Positions 51,887 to 59,950 of a DNA stretch of 64,000 nt are shown here, piece after piece. This DNA comes from Bacteroides cellulosilyticus. GTDB taxonomy: Bacteria > Bacteroidota > Bacteroidia > Bacteroidales > Bacteroidaceae. Every line of letters starts with the position of its first letter. Position 1 is the stretch's first letter. The notes beneath the pieces were generated by a model. That model saw only the letters and a program-made list of their open reading frames with translations. It did no database searches and was not told where the DNA came from. The stretch covers positions 620,001-684,000 of the forward strand of contig NZ_CP081903.1 in assembly GCF_020091405.1 (NCBI RefSeq), written 5' to 3'. Position numbers and translations under genes: made by a program.

Positions 51887-51977
51887 TCACCACAGAGGAC
51901 ACAGAGAACGCAGAGTTTTTAGACTTCTAATTCAGAGATAATTATAACCTCTGTGCTCTCTGTGTCCTCTGTGGTGA
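51887..51977. repeat. Palindromic repeat, CACCACAGAG family, copy 2
   Basis: Left arm 51887-51917 (TCACCACAGAGGACACAGAG...) and right arm 51946-51977 are near-perfect inverted copies. The spacer (TTTTTAGACTTCTAATTCAG...) is almost identical to that of copy 3 at 55796-55890, so the two share about 100 bp of homology. It lies upstream of the GH2 gene in the 724-bp gap 51774-52497. Confidence 0.85.
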
Positions 51978-52190
51978 AATAATTCCTTTCTATACTATTT
52001 TAAAAATAATTCCCCATATCTTCTTATTTACTATATATATTCCTTACCTTTGTCATATGGGTGACTGACCGTTCATCTTTTATCCTGATGATGACCTTAT
52101 ACATATATAGATGAAAACCAAAAGTATTTACAGATATTTATGCTTCGACACCATCGCTTTACAGATGAAATTTCCCTAGTTAAATAGGCG

Positions 52191-52283
52191 TTAACTCCCC
52201 AGTTGGGGAGTAACGCATTCCCCAACTGGGGAACAACGCACTCCCCAACTGGGGAATAACGCACTCCCCAACTGGGGAGTTAA
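52191..52283. repeat. Array of four 16-bp palindromes at 23-bp spacing upstream of the HU-like gene
   Basis: CTCCCCAGTTGGGGAG (52195-52210), TTCCCCAACTGGGGAA (52218-52233), CTCCCCAACTGGGGAA (52241-52256) and CTCCCCAACTGGGGAG (52264-52279) recur exactly every 23 bp, with 7-bp spacers TAACGCA, CAACGCA and TAACGCA. The array is framed by GTTAACTCCCC and GGGGAGTTAAC, making it symmetric overall. A -7-like TACCTTTG at 52045-52052 lies upstream, so the array would be in the 5' leader of the HU-like gene or act as an operator set. Confidence 0.85.
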
Positions 52284-52497
52284 CACCCCCCTAAAATGGG
52301 AGGTACTACCCCCTCTACAATACGCTGTAGCGTGGGTCAGTAAAATTCGGCTTGTTCAGTCGCTGAAATCGGAAGATAGAGAAAAAGAAGAGAAATATAA
52401 AAAGAGAGGCATACATAATTATCAACAATCAGCCGATCGCCAATAAAACCTTCATAAGATGGCATGACGAAAGACTACTTTAAAAACAAGAGAATAT

Positions 52498-53019
52498 ATG
52501 ATAAAGATTAATCTTATAAAGAGAGTTAACCATTTAAAAAAGGATAAACCTGCCAAATGGTATGGAGTCTCTAATACAGGCAAAGCGGAAAATACCTATG
52601 TCGTTACCCGTAATGCCTCTGAAAATACATCGACTGCACCTACTGAAATGGATTCATCCATTGAGTTGTTCTTCAGAGAAGCTATAAAGGAGTTATTAAA
52701 TGGAAATTCTGTACGCGCAGGCCGGTACGGAAACTTCCGCATCGCTTTCAGAAGCGAGGGTGTGGAAGATATCAATGAGTTTAATGCGAACTCAATGATT
52801 AAGGATGCCCGTATCGTGTTTCAACCCAGTAAACTTTTCCGTTCGGAAGTTATCAATAAGCTTCAGTTTACAGTGAACTGTGTAACTGAAGATGAAGTGA
52901 AATATGCTTCCCTTTCCGACTATCGCCGTGCCAAAGGAATCAGTGGAGGTGGCTCCGGTTCCGACAAGCCTTCGGGCGGAGATAGCGGTGGCGGATTGGA
53001 TGAAAATCCTCTTGGATAA
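52498..53019 (+). CDS. HU-like DNA-binding protein with glycine-rich tail
   Basis: The 173-residue protein has the longer Bacteroidetes HU-like layout: IKRVNHLKKDKPAKWYGVSN at the start, SSIELFFREAIKELLNGNSV RAGRYGNF in the middle (the DNA-bending arm region) and ARIVFQPSKLFRSEVINKLQ, then a Gly/Ser-rich tail (GGGSGSDKPSGGDSGGG). Such proteins bind DNA as dimers and are numerous in Bacteroides. The 300-bp leader contains the palindrome array at 52191-52283. It is flanked by unrelated operons and is probably expressed alone; its specific role is unknown. Confidence 0.88.
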   Translation: MIKINLIKRVNHLKKDKPAKWYGVSNTGKAENTYVVTRNASENTSTAPTEMDSSIELFFREAIKELLNGNSVRAGRYGNFRIAFRSEGVEDINEFNANSMIKDARIVFQPSKLFRSEVINKLQFTVNCVTEDEVKYASLSDYRRAKGISGGGSGSDKPSGGDSGGGLDENPLG

Positions 53020-53043
53020 TCATCCATCCGCATATCTAGTTTC

Positions 53044-54264
53044 CTAACGTATTGCTTCTCTTTTTATTTTTCGCTTCTTTAATCGACGTATCCACAAGTA
53101 ATATCCTGTTAATGGAAGACTTGCACCTACCAAGGCGGCAATAAACGTCAATATTCTTGTCAGCATACCTCCCCAACTGCCCACGTGCACGGAGTAAATC
53201 CATCCACGGATTTTACCGGAGTTATCCAGATCCTTATAGAGCGTTGTTTCGGTAATCTCGCCATTACGTGGATTAAACTTATAACGGTCTGTTCCCCGCT
53301 GGTTGCCGAAACGAGGGAGAGCAACACTGGCAGAACCATCGGATACGCTGATTAGTTTGTAGTCCGGATTTGCCTCGGCCAACTGTTCGTATATCTGTTG
53401 CCAATTAGTATAAGGAGAGTGTTTCCTTCCTTCCCGACTTTCGGAATGTTCTCCCCTGCCTTCAGGCTTTTCACCTCTATTCCAGGGTCTTCCACTTCTG
53501 CCTTCGGGACTCTTCTCCCGTTTACCGCCTTTGGCCGTCGCATTGGCTGCCGCATTTCCATGCCCCATACCGGGCTGCACTTCCACGCCAAAGGTTTTAT
53601 AAAATCCTGTCCTGTACCACTGGAAAGACCATGTTAATCCTGTAAGAGACATAGCGAGCAAGAAGACAAGTGCATACATTCCGCCTGCCACATGCAAGTC
53701 GTACCAAAAACGACGCCAACCTTTATTCGCTACAATCTTCAGACTGTTCTTCAATGCCTTGCGCGTACGCGGCCACCAAACGACTACACCCGATATCAGT
53801 ACAAACACGAACATCAACGTACTGGTACCGACAATCATCTTCCCCCAGAAGATGCCGCCATCCTGCTTCATGCTGTCCAGCAACCAACGGTGCATCCGGA
53901 ACATAAAGTTGAAAAAGGGCGCTCGTTCATATTTACCCATAATCTCACCCGTATACTGATCCACATACATAGATGCACGACGGGGTTTGGAAAGCGTGAC
54001 CTGGTAAGCCCGTTCAGGATCAGACGAAATATTAACGCCGGTCACTGATACGCTATCGGGCAAGGTTGCCGCTACTTTAGTCATCAATTGCTCCATGGGT
54101 AGCGGAGCAGCCTCAACCTTTTTCACAAAGTAGAGCTCGCGATGGCAAAGTTCCATCACTTCTTTCTCGAATACCAGTGCCGCACCCGAAAAGCAGATCA
54201 ACGTGATCAGTATTCCGAAAGGAACGGAAAGCCATAAGTGTATATTACGGAATATCTTTCTCAT
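53044..54264 (-). CDS. xusC: PepSY-domain inner-membrane protein, XusC-like
   Basis: The 406-residue protein has four or so membrane helices: near residues 10-32 (WLSVPFGILITLICFSGAAL), 140-165, 190-215 and 365-390. PepSY regions (VTGVNISSDPERAYQVTLSK near 75) and conserved His residues in the helices (HLWLSVPFG; MYALVFLLAMSLTGLTW) suit haem binding and electron transfer. A charged loop rich in Lys/Glu/Gly/Arg (residues 245-290) is unusual. In B. thetaiotaomicron the order TonB receptor, DUF4374 lipoprotein, PepSY protein is the xenosiderophore system XusABC, and this locus has the same order. It probably reduces iron from siderophores at the inner membrane. Confidence 0.82.
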   Translation of the reverse strand: MRKIFRNIHLWLSVPFGILITLICFSGAALVFEKEVMELCHRELYFVKKVEAAPLPMEQLMTKVAATLPDSVSVTGVNISSDPERAYQVTLSKPRRASMYVDQYTGEIMGKYERAPFFNFMFRMHRWLLDSMKQDGGIFWGKMIVGTSTLMFVFVLISGVVVWWPRTRKALKNSLKIVANKGWRRFWYDLHVAGGMYALVFLLAMSLTGLTWSFQWYRTGFYKTFGVEVQPGMGHGNAAANATAKGGKREKSPEGRSGRPWNRGEKPEGRGEHSESREGRKHSPYTNWQQIYEQLAEANPDYKLISVSDGSASVALPRFGNQRGTDRYKFNPRNGEITETTLYKDLDNSGKIRGWIYSVHVGSWGGMLTRILTFIAALVGASLPLTGYYLWIRRLKKRKIKREAIR

Positions 54265-54288
54265 TATGTCAGTTTATGAAGCTCGGAA

Positions 54289-54323
54289 AAAGAGCCTGCC
54301 CGGCACATACTAGCAGGCTCTTT
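54289..54323 (-). terminator. Terminator or attenuator between xusB and xusC
   Basis: AAAGAGCCTGC (54289-54299) and GCAGGCTCTTT (54313-54323) are perfect 11-bp complements; on the minus strand the stem is followed by five Ts. Placed between two genes of one system, it should lower xusC expression relative to the receptor and lipoprotein genes. Confidence 0.8.
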
Positions 54324-54356
54324 ATCCCTAATTATAATCAATGAATGGTTTTGCGT

Positions 54357-55754
54357 TTATTTAGTAGGTGTCAACCGGCCCACACCGCTGATCTGAGTAG
54401 CTTCAATGGTAACTCCCTTCGTTGCAGTGGCGCTCGATGGATTGATCTTGTAGATGGCAGGATACCCCTCGGTTGTCGTTACAGTCAGATAAACATTGCC
54501 ATTTTCGGTATAAGGCGCGTTGCCGAAACCGGAAATCAAATTAGTCTCAGGCAAGCCGGTTACATAAGTCAGCTTCTTGTCGCCTGCCTTGAAGATGGCC
54601 AGTTGATTCGCAGTAAAATCATCTTCAGTCAAAGGACGGTCATACATCAACATAAGGAAGTAGTCACCCGTAATGTGCCAGCAACGGAGGAATGATTTTC
54701 CGTCACTTTGAGCTTCCAGATCACAATAGTAATCGTCAAAGTCTTCCGTGCCGTTAGGAATACGTACTACACCGGCAGGCAGAGTGGTCTGTTGGCGTGC
54801 ATCGTCCATCGTCTTGGCATAACTGGGAGAGAAAACGTAGACGTCACCGTTATCTGCTTCCCAGATTGTCTGGTAATACTGAGATCTATTGCGCCCGCAA
54901 GCATAGCTGATCCGGTCTGTACTGATCAGTTTCTTGCTGGTAAGAGTCTCATCATCGAAGATGGCTACCCAACACTCATTGGGATATTGTGTCCATTGCA
55001 ACTCGCCTTTCTTATAGCTGCTGCTGTTTGAGCCACCGTCTTCCGTCTTTATCAGGTCTTGATTACCCGGCAACACCCACTCGCCATTATTGTACGCTGC
55101 ACCATACTGGCTCAGCCCCATCGGAACAGCTGCGCTGTAAATCTTGTTGCCGTGTTGTAAAATACCTGCCAGCGTCACAAACTCACCATTTCCCAGGAAA
55201 TTCTCTGAGAGATAGGCCTTGTTTTGAGTGTCATTGGTCTTATAAGTTTCGGCCTCTACATCCAGATAAGAAAGCAGGAATGTCTTAGGTAAGTAACCAT
55301 TATCATCGGCATACCCGGTATATCCGTCACCTGTAGAAGAAGTGATGATATATCCCCCGTAAATACCATAGCTGGTGAACCGCTTCACTGCATACTCGCC
55401 CGAGCGTGCCACCATTTCGTAATTTGAGTTCATGACGAATGAACGGGTAGTACCGGCATTACCCTGATTGTAGGTCAAACCATACAGATATTGATCTTTA
55501 TAAAAGATCCATTGTGACGCACCGTCATTCACAAGGCCATTATTTATGGCGGAAACCGTTCCTTTATCCAATGTTTCGGAAGTCAATAGAACGTTCGTAG
55601 TATTTCCCGAAGCTGTAACCGAGGATGCTATCACATACTCGCCTCTACCTTCAGTGCCACCACCAAGGCTCGGTTCATTGTCAGTACACGCTGTCAGCGC
55701 CAGTCCGGTTATTGCTGTTGCAAAAAGTCCGGTTAAAAAGTTCTTCTTCTTCAT
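54357..55754 (-). CDS. xusB: DUF4374 lipoprotein, XusB-like
   Basis: The 465-residue protein has a lipoprotein signal ([15 protein letters not shown], Cys23). A long beta-propeller-like DUF4374 domain follows, with repeated blades ([21 protein letters not shown], [39 protein letters not shown]). In B. thetaiotaomicron, XusB is the surface lipoprotein that binds enterobactin-type siderophores and hands them to XusA. The match here is by domain and gene order, so the siderophore may differ. It follows the receptor gene after 165 bp that hold palindromic repeat copy 3. Confidence 0.85.
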   Translation of the reverse strand: MKKKNFLTGLFATAITGLALTACTDNEPSLGGGTEGRGEYVIASSVTASGNTTNVLLTSETLDKGTVSAINNGLVNDGASQWIFYKDQYLYGLTYNQGNAGTTRSFVMNSNYEMVARSGEYAVKRFTSYGIYGGYIITSSTGDGYTGYADDNGYLPKTFLLSYLDVEAETYKTNDTQNKAYLSENFLGNGEFVTLAGILQHGNKIYSAAVPMGLSQYGAAYNNGEWVLPGNQDLIKTEDGGSNSSSYKKGELQWTQYPNECWVAIFDDETLTSKKLISTDRISYACGRNRSQYYQTIWEADNGDVYVFSPSYAKTMDDARQQTTLPAGVVRIPNGTEDFDDYYCDLEAQSDGKSFLRCWHITGDYFLMLMYDRPLTEDDFTANQLAIFKAGDKKLTYVTGLPETNLISGFGNAPYTENGNVYLTVTTTEGYPAIYKINPSSATATKGVTIEATQISGVGRLTPTK

Positions 55755-55795
55755 CTTGCTTTTACCTTTAATATTAATCTAAATTTATACTATAA

Positions 55796-55890
55796 TTTCA
55801 CCACAGAGGACACAGAGGACGCAGAGTTTTTAGATTTCTAATTCAGAGATAATTATAATCTCTGTGTCCTCTGTGCCCTCTGTGGTGAAA
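55796..55890. repeat. Palindromic repeat, CACCACAGAG family, copy 3
   Basis: Left arm 55796-55826 (TTTCACCACAGAGGACACAG...) and right arm 55860-55890 are inverted copies with few mismatches. The spacer is nearly the same as in copy 2 (51887-51977). It lies between the receptor and XusB genes and could act as an mRNA stem within the operon. Confidence 0.85.
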
Positions 55891-55919
55891 TAGTTCCTTT
55901 CTTATCGGATCAATCATCT

Positions 55920-58298
55920 TTAATTTCCAAAGTATACCCTCACTTTCCCGTAGAATGCCCGTCCGGGCTTCTGAAGACTGAAGTTGTCATACAGTTTCTC
56001 GTCCGTGAAGTTGCGGCATTCAAACGATAAATTATACCGTCCGTTGCGCAGGCTATAAGAAAGCGCCAGATTGTGCGAGAACTGATTAGGTACCACATAA
56101 TCGTCCTTATTCGATCCGATATTAGATGAATAATAAGTAAAACTATGCAGATACTGGTTGTCGTAGGAAACCGTCAGTGTATTACCCTTCTTCCAAAGGT
56201 TGCGCCAATAGAACGTCACATCCGAATCGGCAAACATATACGGCAGATTGGGCATACGCTCCTTATAGGCAAGATTGGCCGCACTGCTGGAGATCGAGGT
56301 CTTCATGTTGTCACGCACGTTCATCTGCGTAAAGTTTCCTCCAACACTCAGCCATCTTCCGAAACCATATCGGGCGGAAACATTAAAGCCTTTCGTCAAC
56401 ACCTTACCATAATTTATATAGGTAGCAGCTGATTTACCTCCGCTCAGGTCAGCAATGTTACGCTGAATATAGTCTTTTGTATTACGGTATATCAGGCCTC
56501 CTTCCACATATACGGAGTGTTTCCCGAATGTCCGGGTATAGCTGAGGTTAAGGTTCAGGTTGTCGCTATTCTCAGGCTTAATGCCGATATCTCCCATTTC
56601 CAGGTCTTCATCACCGAACATTTCTTCAATAGTAGGCAGTCGGTAGGCTTTCTCATAGGACAATTTGGCCTGAAGGCCGGGCAATATGAAATAGGTTCCG
56701 GCTGCACCATAGCCCATGGAACTCACATCACGGGTAGTGCGCACATACTCACTCTGATTACTGGATGTAGCCATCGGCCCTCCTACAAACTGGTGATAAT
56801 ATTTGCCGAATACGGAGAAGTTCCAGTTTTCAGACGGCATCAGGCGATAGGACAGGCCGGAAATATTCTTGCGGGTCTCCTTAGCGATAGCCTCTTTTTG
56901 CTCTTCCTTGGCAAGCAGCGAGGTGTTGGAACGGTGGAAAGCATTCAGTACATGATTGAAAGTCAACATTTGCGCCTTATCAATGCGGTAGTTCACGGTC
57001 AGCGTACCGTTCCAGTTGTTATTGTCCGCCCGTGAATGTTGGTAAGACTGTTCACCGGGAGAGTTCAACAGGGCCTTCTGCCCATACCAATTGTATTTGT
57101 ATGAAGCAGTATCCACATTGGTAGTTTCATTCTTATTGTAATTGACGGTCAGTGCCATATCCAGACCTTTAGTGAGCAGGTCACGCTTGCTATATTCCAA
57201 TGAAGGCATCAGTGAATGGCCTTTACGATGCTTCTGACCGTATACGATTTCCTGGCGGACACCGGTCTGTATATCCTTATACATGTGCGAATAGGTGAAA
57301 CCCAACAACAAACGATCCGCCCACGACTTATCTATAAAACCAATCTTTCCGATAATGGCTTCATTATGATATGTATCGTTGAAGCGCTTTACACGTACCT
57401 TCTTATCCCTGTCAATTCTGCCGGTTTCGAAGTCTTCTACCGGTGCCTCTACATGATAGTCGTTATCTGAATAATTCTGGAAAGCATTGATTTCATACGT
57501 AAAACCATTCTTAAAGGTTTGTCCGAAGTTGACGTATGATTTATGTGTATTAAATGAGCCATAAGAATAGGAGGCATCCAGAAACCAGCGTCGACGTTTC
57601 TTGTTGGTTACAATATTGATGACCCCACCGATGGCATCGGTACCGAATCCCACAGGTACTACTCCTTTATAGACCTCAATCCGATCGGCAAAGTTCACAG
57701 GAATATTATTCAGCCCGAAAGAGTTTCCTACGCCTTCCTGCGGTACACCGTCAATGAATACCTTGACGTGCTTTCCACTGAATCCATCCAGCATGAGTTG
57801 CATATCCGAACCTACACCACCCGATTCACGAAGTTTCATACCCGGTGCCTTGGTTAAGGCATCACTCAGATTCTTAGTAGTGTTCTGTAACTCTTTCGTA
57901 TCGACAGCCACTGCATTAAAGGCTGATCTCTTCAAGCGGGTTACTCCTGTAGAAACAATGGTCACTTCGTCCAACTGCTGTGTCTCGGGAGTAATCGTGA
58001 GGTTCTGTTTCGCGCGCTCCCCTGCAATCAGCTTCACTTGTTTCTCTACTGTCTTATAGCCGATGGCAGACACTACCAGGGTATAATTGCCTGCGGGAGC
58101 CTTTATATGATAGATACCTTCTTGGTTGGTAGTACCTCCATAGCTGGTTCCTTTCAAGTAGACAGTCGCAAAATCAACGATTTCCTTCTCGGTAGACAGT
58201 ATCTTGCCGGAAATCATAGTCCCGCCTTGTGAATAGACTGATAATGAAGAAAATAATAAGACAATAAATAAGGTAAGTCCTTCTATATTTGCTTTCAA
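55920..58298 (-). CDS. xusA: TonB-dependent siderophore receptor, XusA-like
   Basis: The 792-residue protein has a signal peptide (residues ~1-23). A CarboxypepD_reg-like domain (ISGKILSTEKEIVDFATVYL ... IYHIKAPAGNYTLVVSAIGY) spans residues 30-105. The plug (LKRSAFNAVAVDTKELQNTT near 120; GVVPVGFGTDAIGGVINIVT near 213) is followed by a 22-strand barrel ending GRAFYGKVRVYFGN. It is shorter than SusC and has no SusD partner; it is followed by DUF4374 and PepSY genes, the XusABC order. It should import a ferric siderophore across the outer membrane with TonB energy. The ligand is inferred from the neighbours. Confidence 0.88.
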   Translation of the reverse strand: MKANIEGLTLFIVLLFSSLSVYSQGGTMISGKILSTEKEIVDFATVYLKGTSYGGTTNQEGIYHIKAPAGNYTLVVSAIGYKTVEKQVKLIAGERAKQNLTITPETQQLDEVTIVSTGVTRLKRSAFNAVAVDTKELQNTTKNLSDALTKAPGMKLRESGGVGSDMQLMLDGFSGKHVKVFIDGVPQEGVGNSFGLNNIPVNFADRIEVYKGVVPVGFGTDAIGGVINIVTNKKRRRWFLDASYSYGSFNTHKSYVNFGQTFKNGFTYEINAFQNYSDNDYHVEAPVEDFETGRIDRDKKVRVKRFNDTYHNEAIIGKIGFIDKSWADRLLLGFTYSHMYKDIQTGVRQEIVYGQKHRKGHSLMPSLEYSKRDLLTKGLDMALTVNYNKNETTNVDTASYKYNWYGQKALLNSPGEQSYQHSRADNNNWNGTLTVNYRIDKAQMLTFNHVLNAFHRSNTSLLAKEEQKEAIAKETRKNISGLSYRLMPSENWNFSVFGKYYHQFVGGPMATSSNQSEYVRTTRDVSSMGYGAAGTYFILPGLQAKLSYEKAYRLPTIEEMFGDEDLEMGDIGIKPENSDNLNLNLSYTRTFGKHSVYVEGGLIYRNTKDYIQRNIADLSGGKSAATYINYGKVLTKGFNVSARYGFGRWLSVGGNFTQMNVRDNMKTSISSSAANLAYKERMPNLPYMFADSDVTFYWRNLWKKGNTLTVSYDNQYLHSFTYYSSNIGSNKDDYVVPNQFSHNLALSYSLRNGRYNLSFECRNFTDEKLYDNFSLQKPGRAFYGKVRVYFGN

Positions 58299-58444
58299 TT
58301 TACAAAGAGTTTTATGCAGTTAATAAATCACTGCAAAAGTCTCTATAAATTGAAAGCAAAACAATCGCTATATGCAGGTAAATATCTTGCCGGAGTATTC
58401 GATAGGAGTATACGCCGCAATCGCTATTAATAGGTATATTACAT

Positions 58445-59821
58445 TTACCGGCACAAACTATTCAGATAAACTTCAATATTAGTATAGTTCTCATTCAATG
58501 TATAAGCAGATGCATCCGAAGCACTTCTCGGATTTAAGCCATGCTTACTTTCCCAATCATCGGGCATGCCGTCTCCATCACTGTCCTTCAATGCTTTCCC
58601 AGCTTTTAATACAGGCCAACCGCCTACATCTTCCTGTGAGTTGATAATACCATTTGTACCGAATGTACCAAGCCCCTCTCTTACTTGACGTAAGACCTCA
58701 CGATCATAGCTATCCTGCGAGAAACTACATCCCACAGATTCCAAAATCCGCTGATAAGCAACAACAGGTGTATCTTCATGGATCGGTTCACTCGGGAAAG
58801 GAGAACCGACCAAACAGGATGCACATTCTTCACCCGAAGCCGGAATAGCTTCGGGAGAAATCCCAGAATCCGGTCCGGCACTTTTTCTGCCAGGGATATA
58901 GCATTTTCCGGCACAATCAGTTATAGCACTGTGATTATCATGTGTCACAGCATCATCACCTGCCATCACGTTACCGGCCACATAATAACGCCCTGTCCCA
59001 TCCTCTGCAACATCAAGCAAACGATGATGCTGTGAAGCCGGTCCTGGTTTATAATAGTTATTCACCATGTTAATCTCAGCATGATGCCCACCTCCATAAG
59101 CGGTCTTGAATCCCCAATTATACACCACATTATTACGGTAATCCACCCATTTCGTACCATCTACAGAGGAGAAACGAGGATTGCGGCTCGCATGATTTGC
59201 CAGCAGATTGTGATGGAAAGTAGCCTTATATCCTCCCCAAATACCTCCAAAGCCATGGCTTCCTTTTGTATGAACCGAAGTGTTCAGACTATGGGCAACC
59301 AAGCACCATTGTACGGTAAGGTTCTCGGTTTTATAAATAGAGAGACACTCATCAATGCTCCAACTAACAGAGAGATGGTCGAGAATCACATTCTTCTGTC
59401 CGTAACGTCCACCTCCCATACCGTCACTGTCCAAACGGTATCGATCGCCCACACGTACACGGATATAACGTATGATAACATTACTGGCATTCACCACTAA
59501 CGGATAATCCTTTAGACAAATACCGTCACCCGGTGCAGATTGTCCTGCGATAGTAATACTATCATTATTTATACGAAGCGGAGACTTTAACTCAATGGTT
59601 CCATCCACGGCAAAGACCACTATACGAGCACCGGTTTGCTCCACTGCATCGCGGAAACTGCCTTCCCCACTGTCATTCAGATTAGTCACGGTAAGTACAC
59701 GACCACCACGGCCGCCAACAGTCCATTTTCCATACCCCTCAGCTCCGGGAAAAGCTATTTGTTGCGCTTGCATACAAGTAACTGCAAAAAGCAGGCAAGT
59801 GATAAGAAAAGTATTCTTCAT
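58445..59821 (-). CDS. Pectate lyase family 1 (PL1)
   Basis: The 458-residue protein has a signal peptide (MKNTFLITCLLFAVTCMQA). The PL1 right-handed beta-helix begins FPGAEGYGKWTVGGRGGRVL and includes the Ca-binding region VILDHLSVSWSIDECLSIY near residue 145. The catalytic Arg area reads ANHASRNPRFSSVDG near 208, followed by DYRNNVVYNWGF. The C-terminus holds a Ca-binding thrombospondin-3-like repeat (DSDGDGMPDDWESKHGL). It should cleave polygalacturonate by beta-elimination outside the cell or in the periplasm. It follows the SusD gene, from which a terminator separates it, and is the visible enzyme of the SusCD locus. Confidence 0.92.
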   Translation of the reverse strand: MKNTFLITCLLFAVTCMQAQQIAFPGAEGYGKWTVGGRGGRVLTVTNLNDSGEGSFRDAVEQTGARIVVFAVDGTIELKSPLRINNDSITIAGQSAPGDGICLKDYPLVVNASNVIIRYIRVRVGDRYRLDSDGMGGGRYGQKNVILDHLSVSWSIDECLSIYKTENLTVQWCLVAHSLNTSVHTKGSHGFGGIWGGYKATFHHNLLANHASRNPRFSSVDGTKWVDYRNNVVYNWGFKTAYGGGHHAEINMVNNYYKPGPASQHHRLLDVAEDGTGRYYVAGNVMAGDDAVTHDNHSAITDCAGKCYIPGRKSAGPDSGISPEAIPASGEECASCLVGSPFPSEPIHEDTPVVAYQRILESVGCSFSQDSYDREVLRQVREGLGTFGTNGIINSQEDVGGWPVLKAGKALKDSDGDGMPDDWESKHGLNPRSASDASAYTLNENYTNIEVYLNSLCR

Positions 59822-59897
59822 GATTGCACTATTTTACTGTTTTGATTTTGTATTCTGAAACGTAGATTGTCATTCAATAAAAGTATGCTACTGAAGA

Positions 59898-59932
59898 AAA
59901 AGGCGGTACCTCTCTCAAGAGATCCGCCTTTT
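59898..59932 (-). terminator. Terminator/attenuator between susD-like and PL1 genes
   Basis: AAAAGGCGG (59898-59906) pairs with CCGCCTTTT (59924-59932), and inside the loop TCTC and GAGA form a second small stem. On the minus strand the stem runs into a T-run. It lies 19 bp after the SusD stop and may set the lower level of the PL1 gene. Confidence 0.75.
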
Positions 59933-59950
59933 CCTATTTCAAAGCATTTA

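Noticed and set aside
52111..52179. 22-codon open frame before the HU-like gene
   Set aside because: Right strand and plausible as a leader peptide, but too short and without any supporting signal.
52191..52283. CRISPR-like look of the repeated 23-bp units
   Set aside because: Units are palindromes with 7-bp near-constant spacers; no true spacers and no cas genes.
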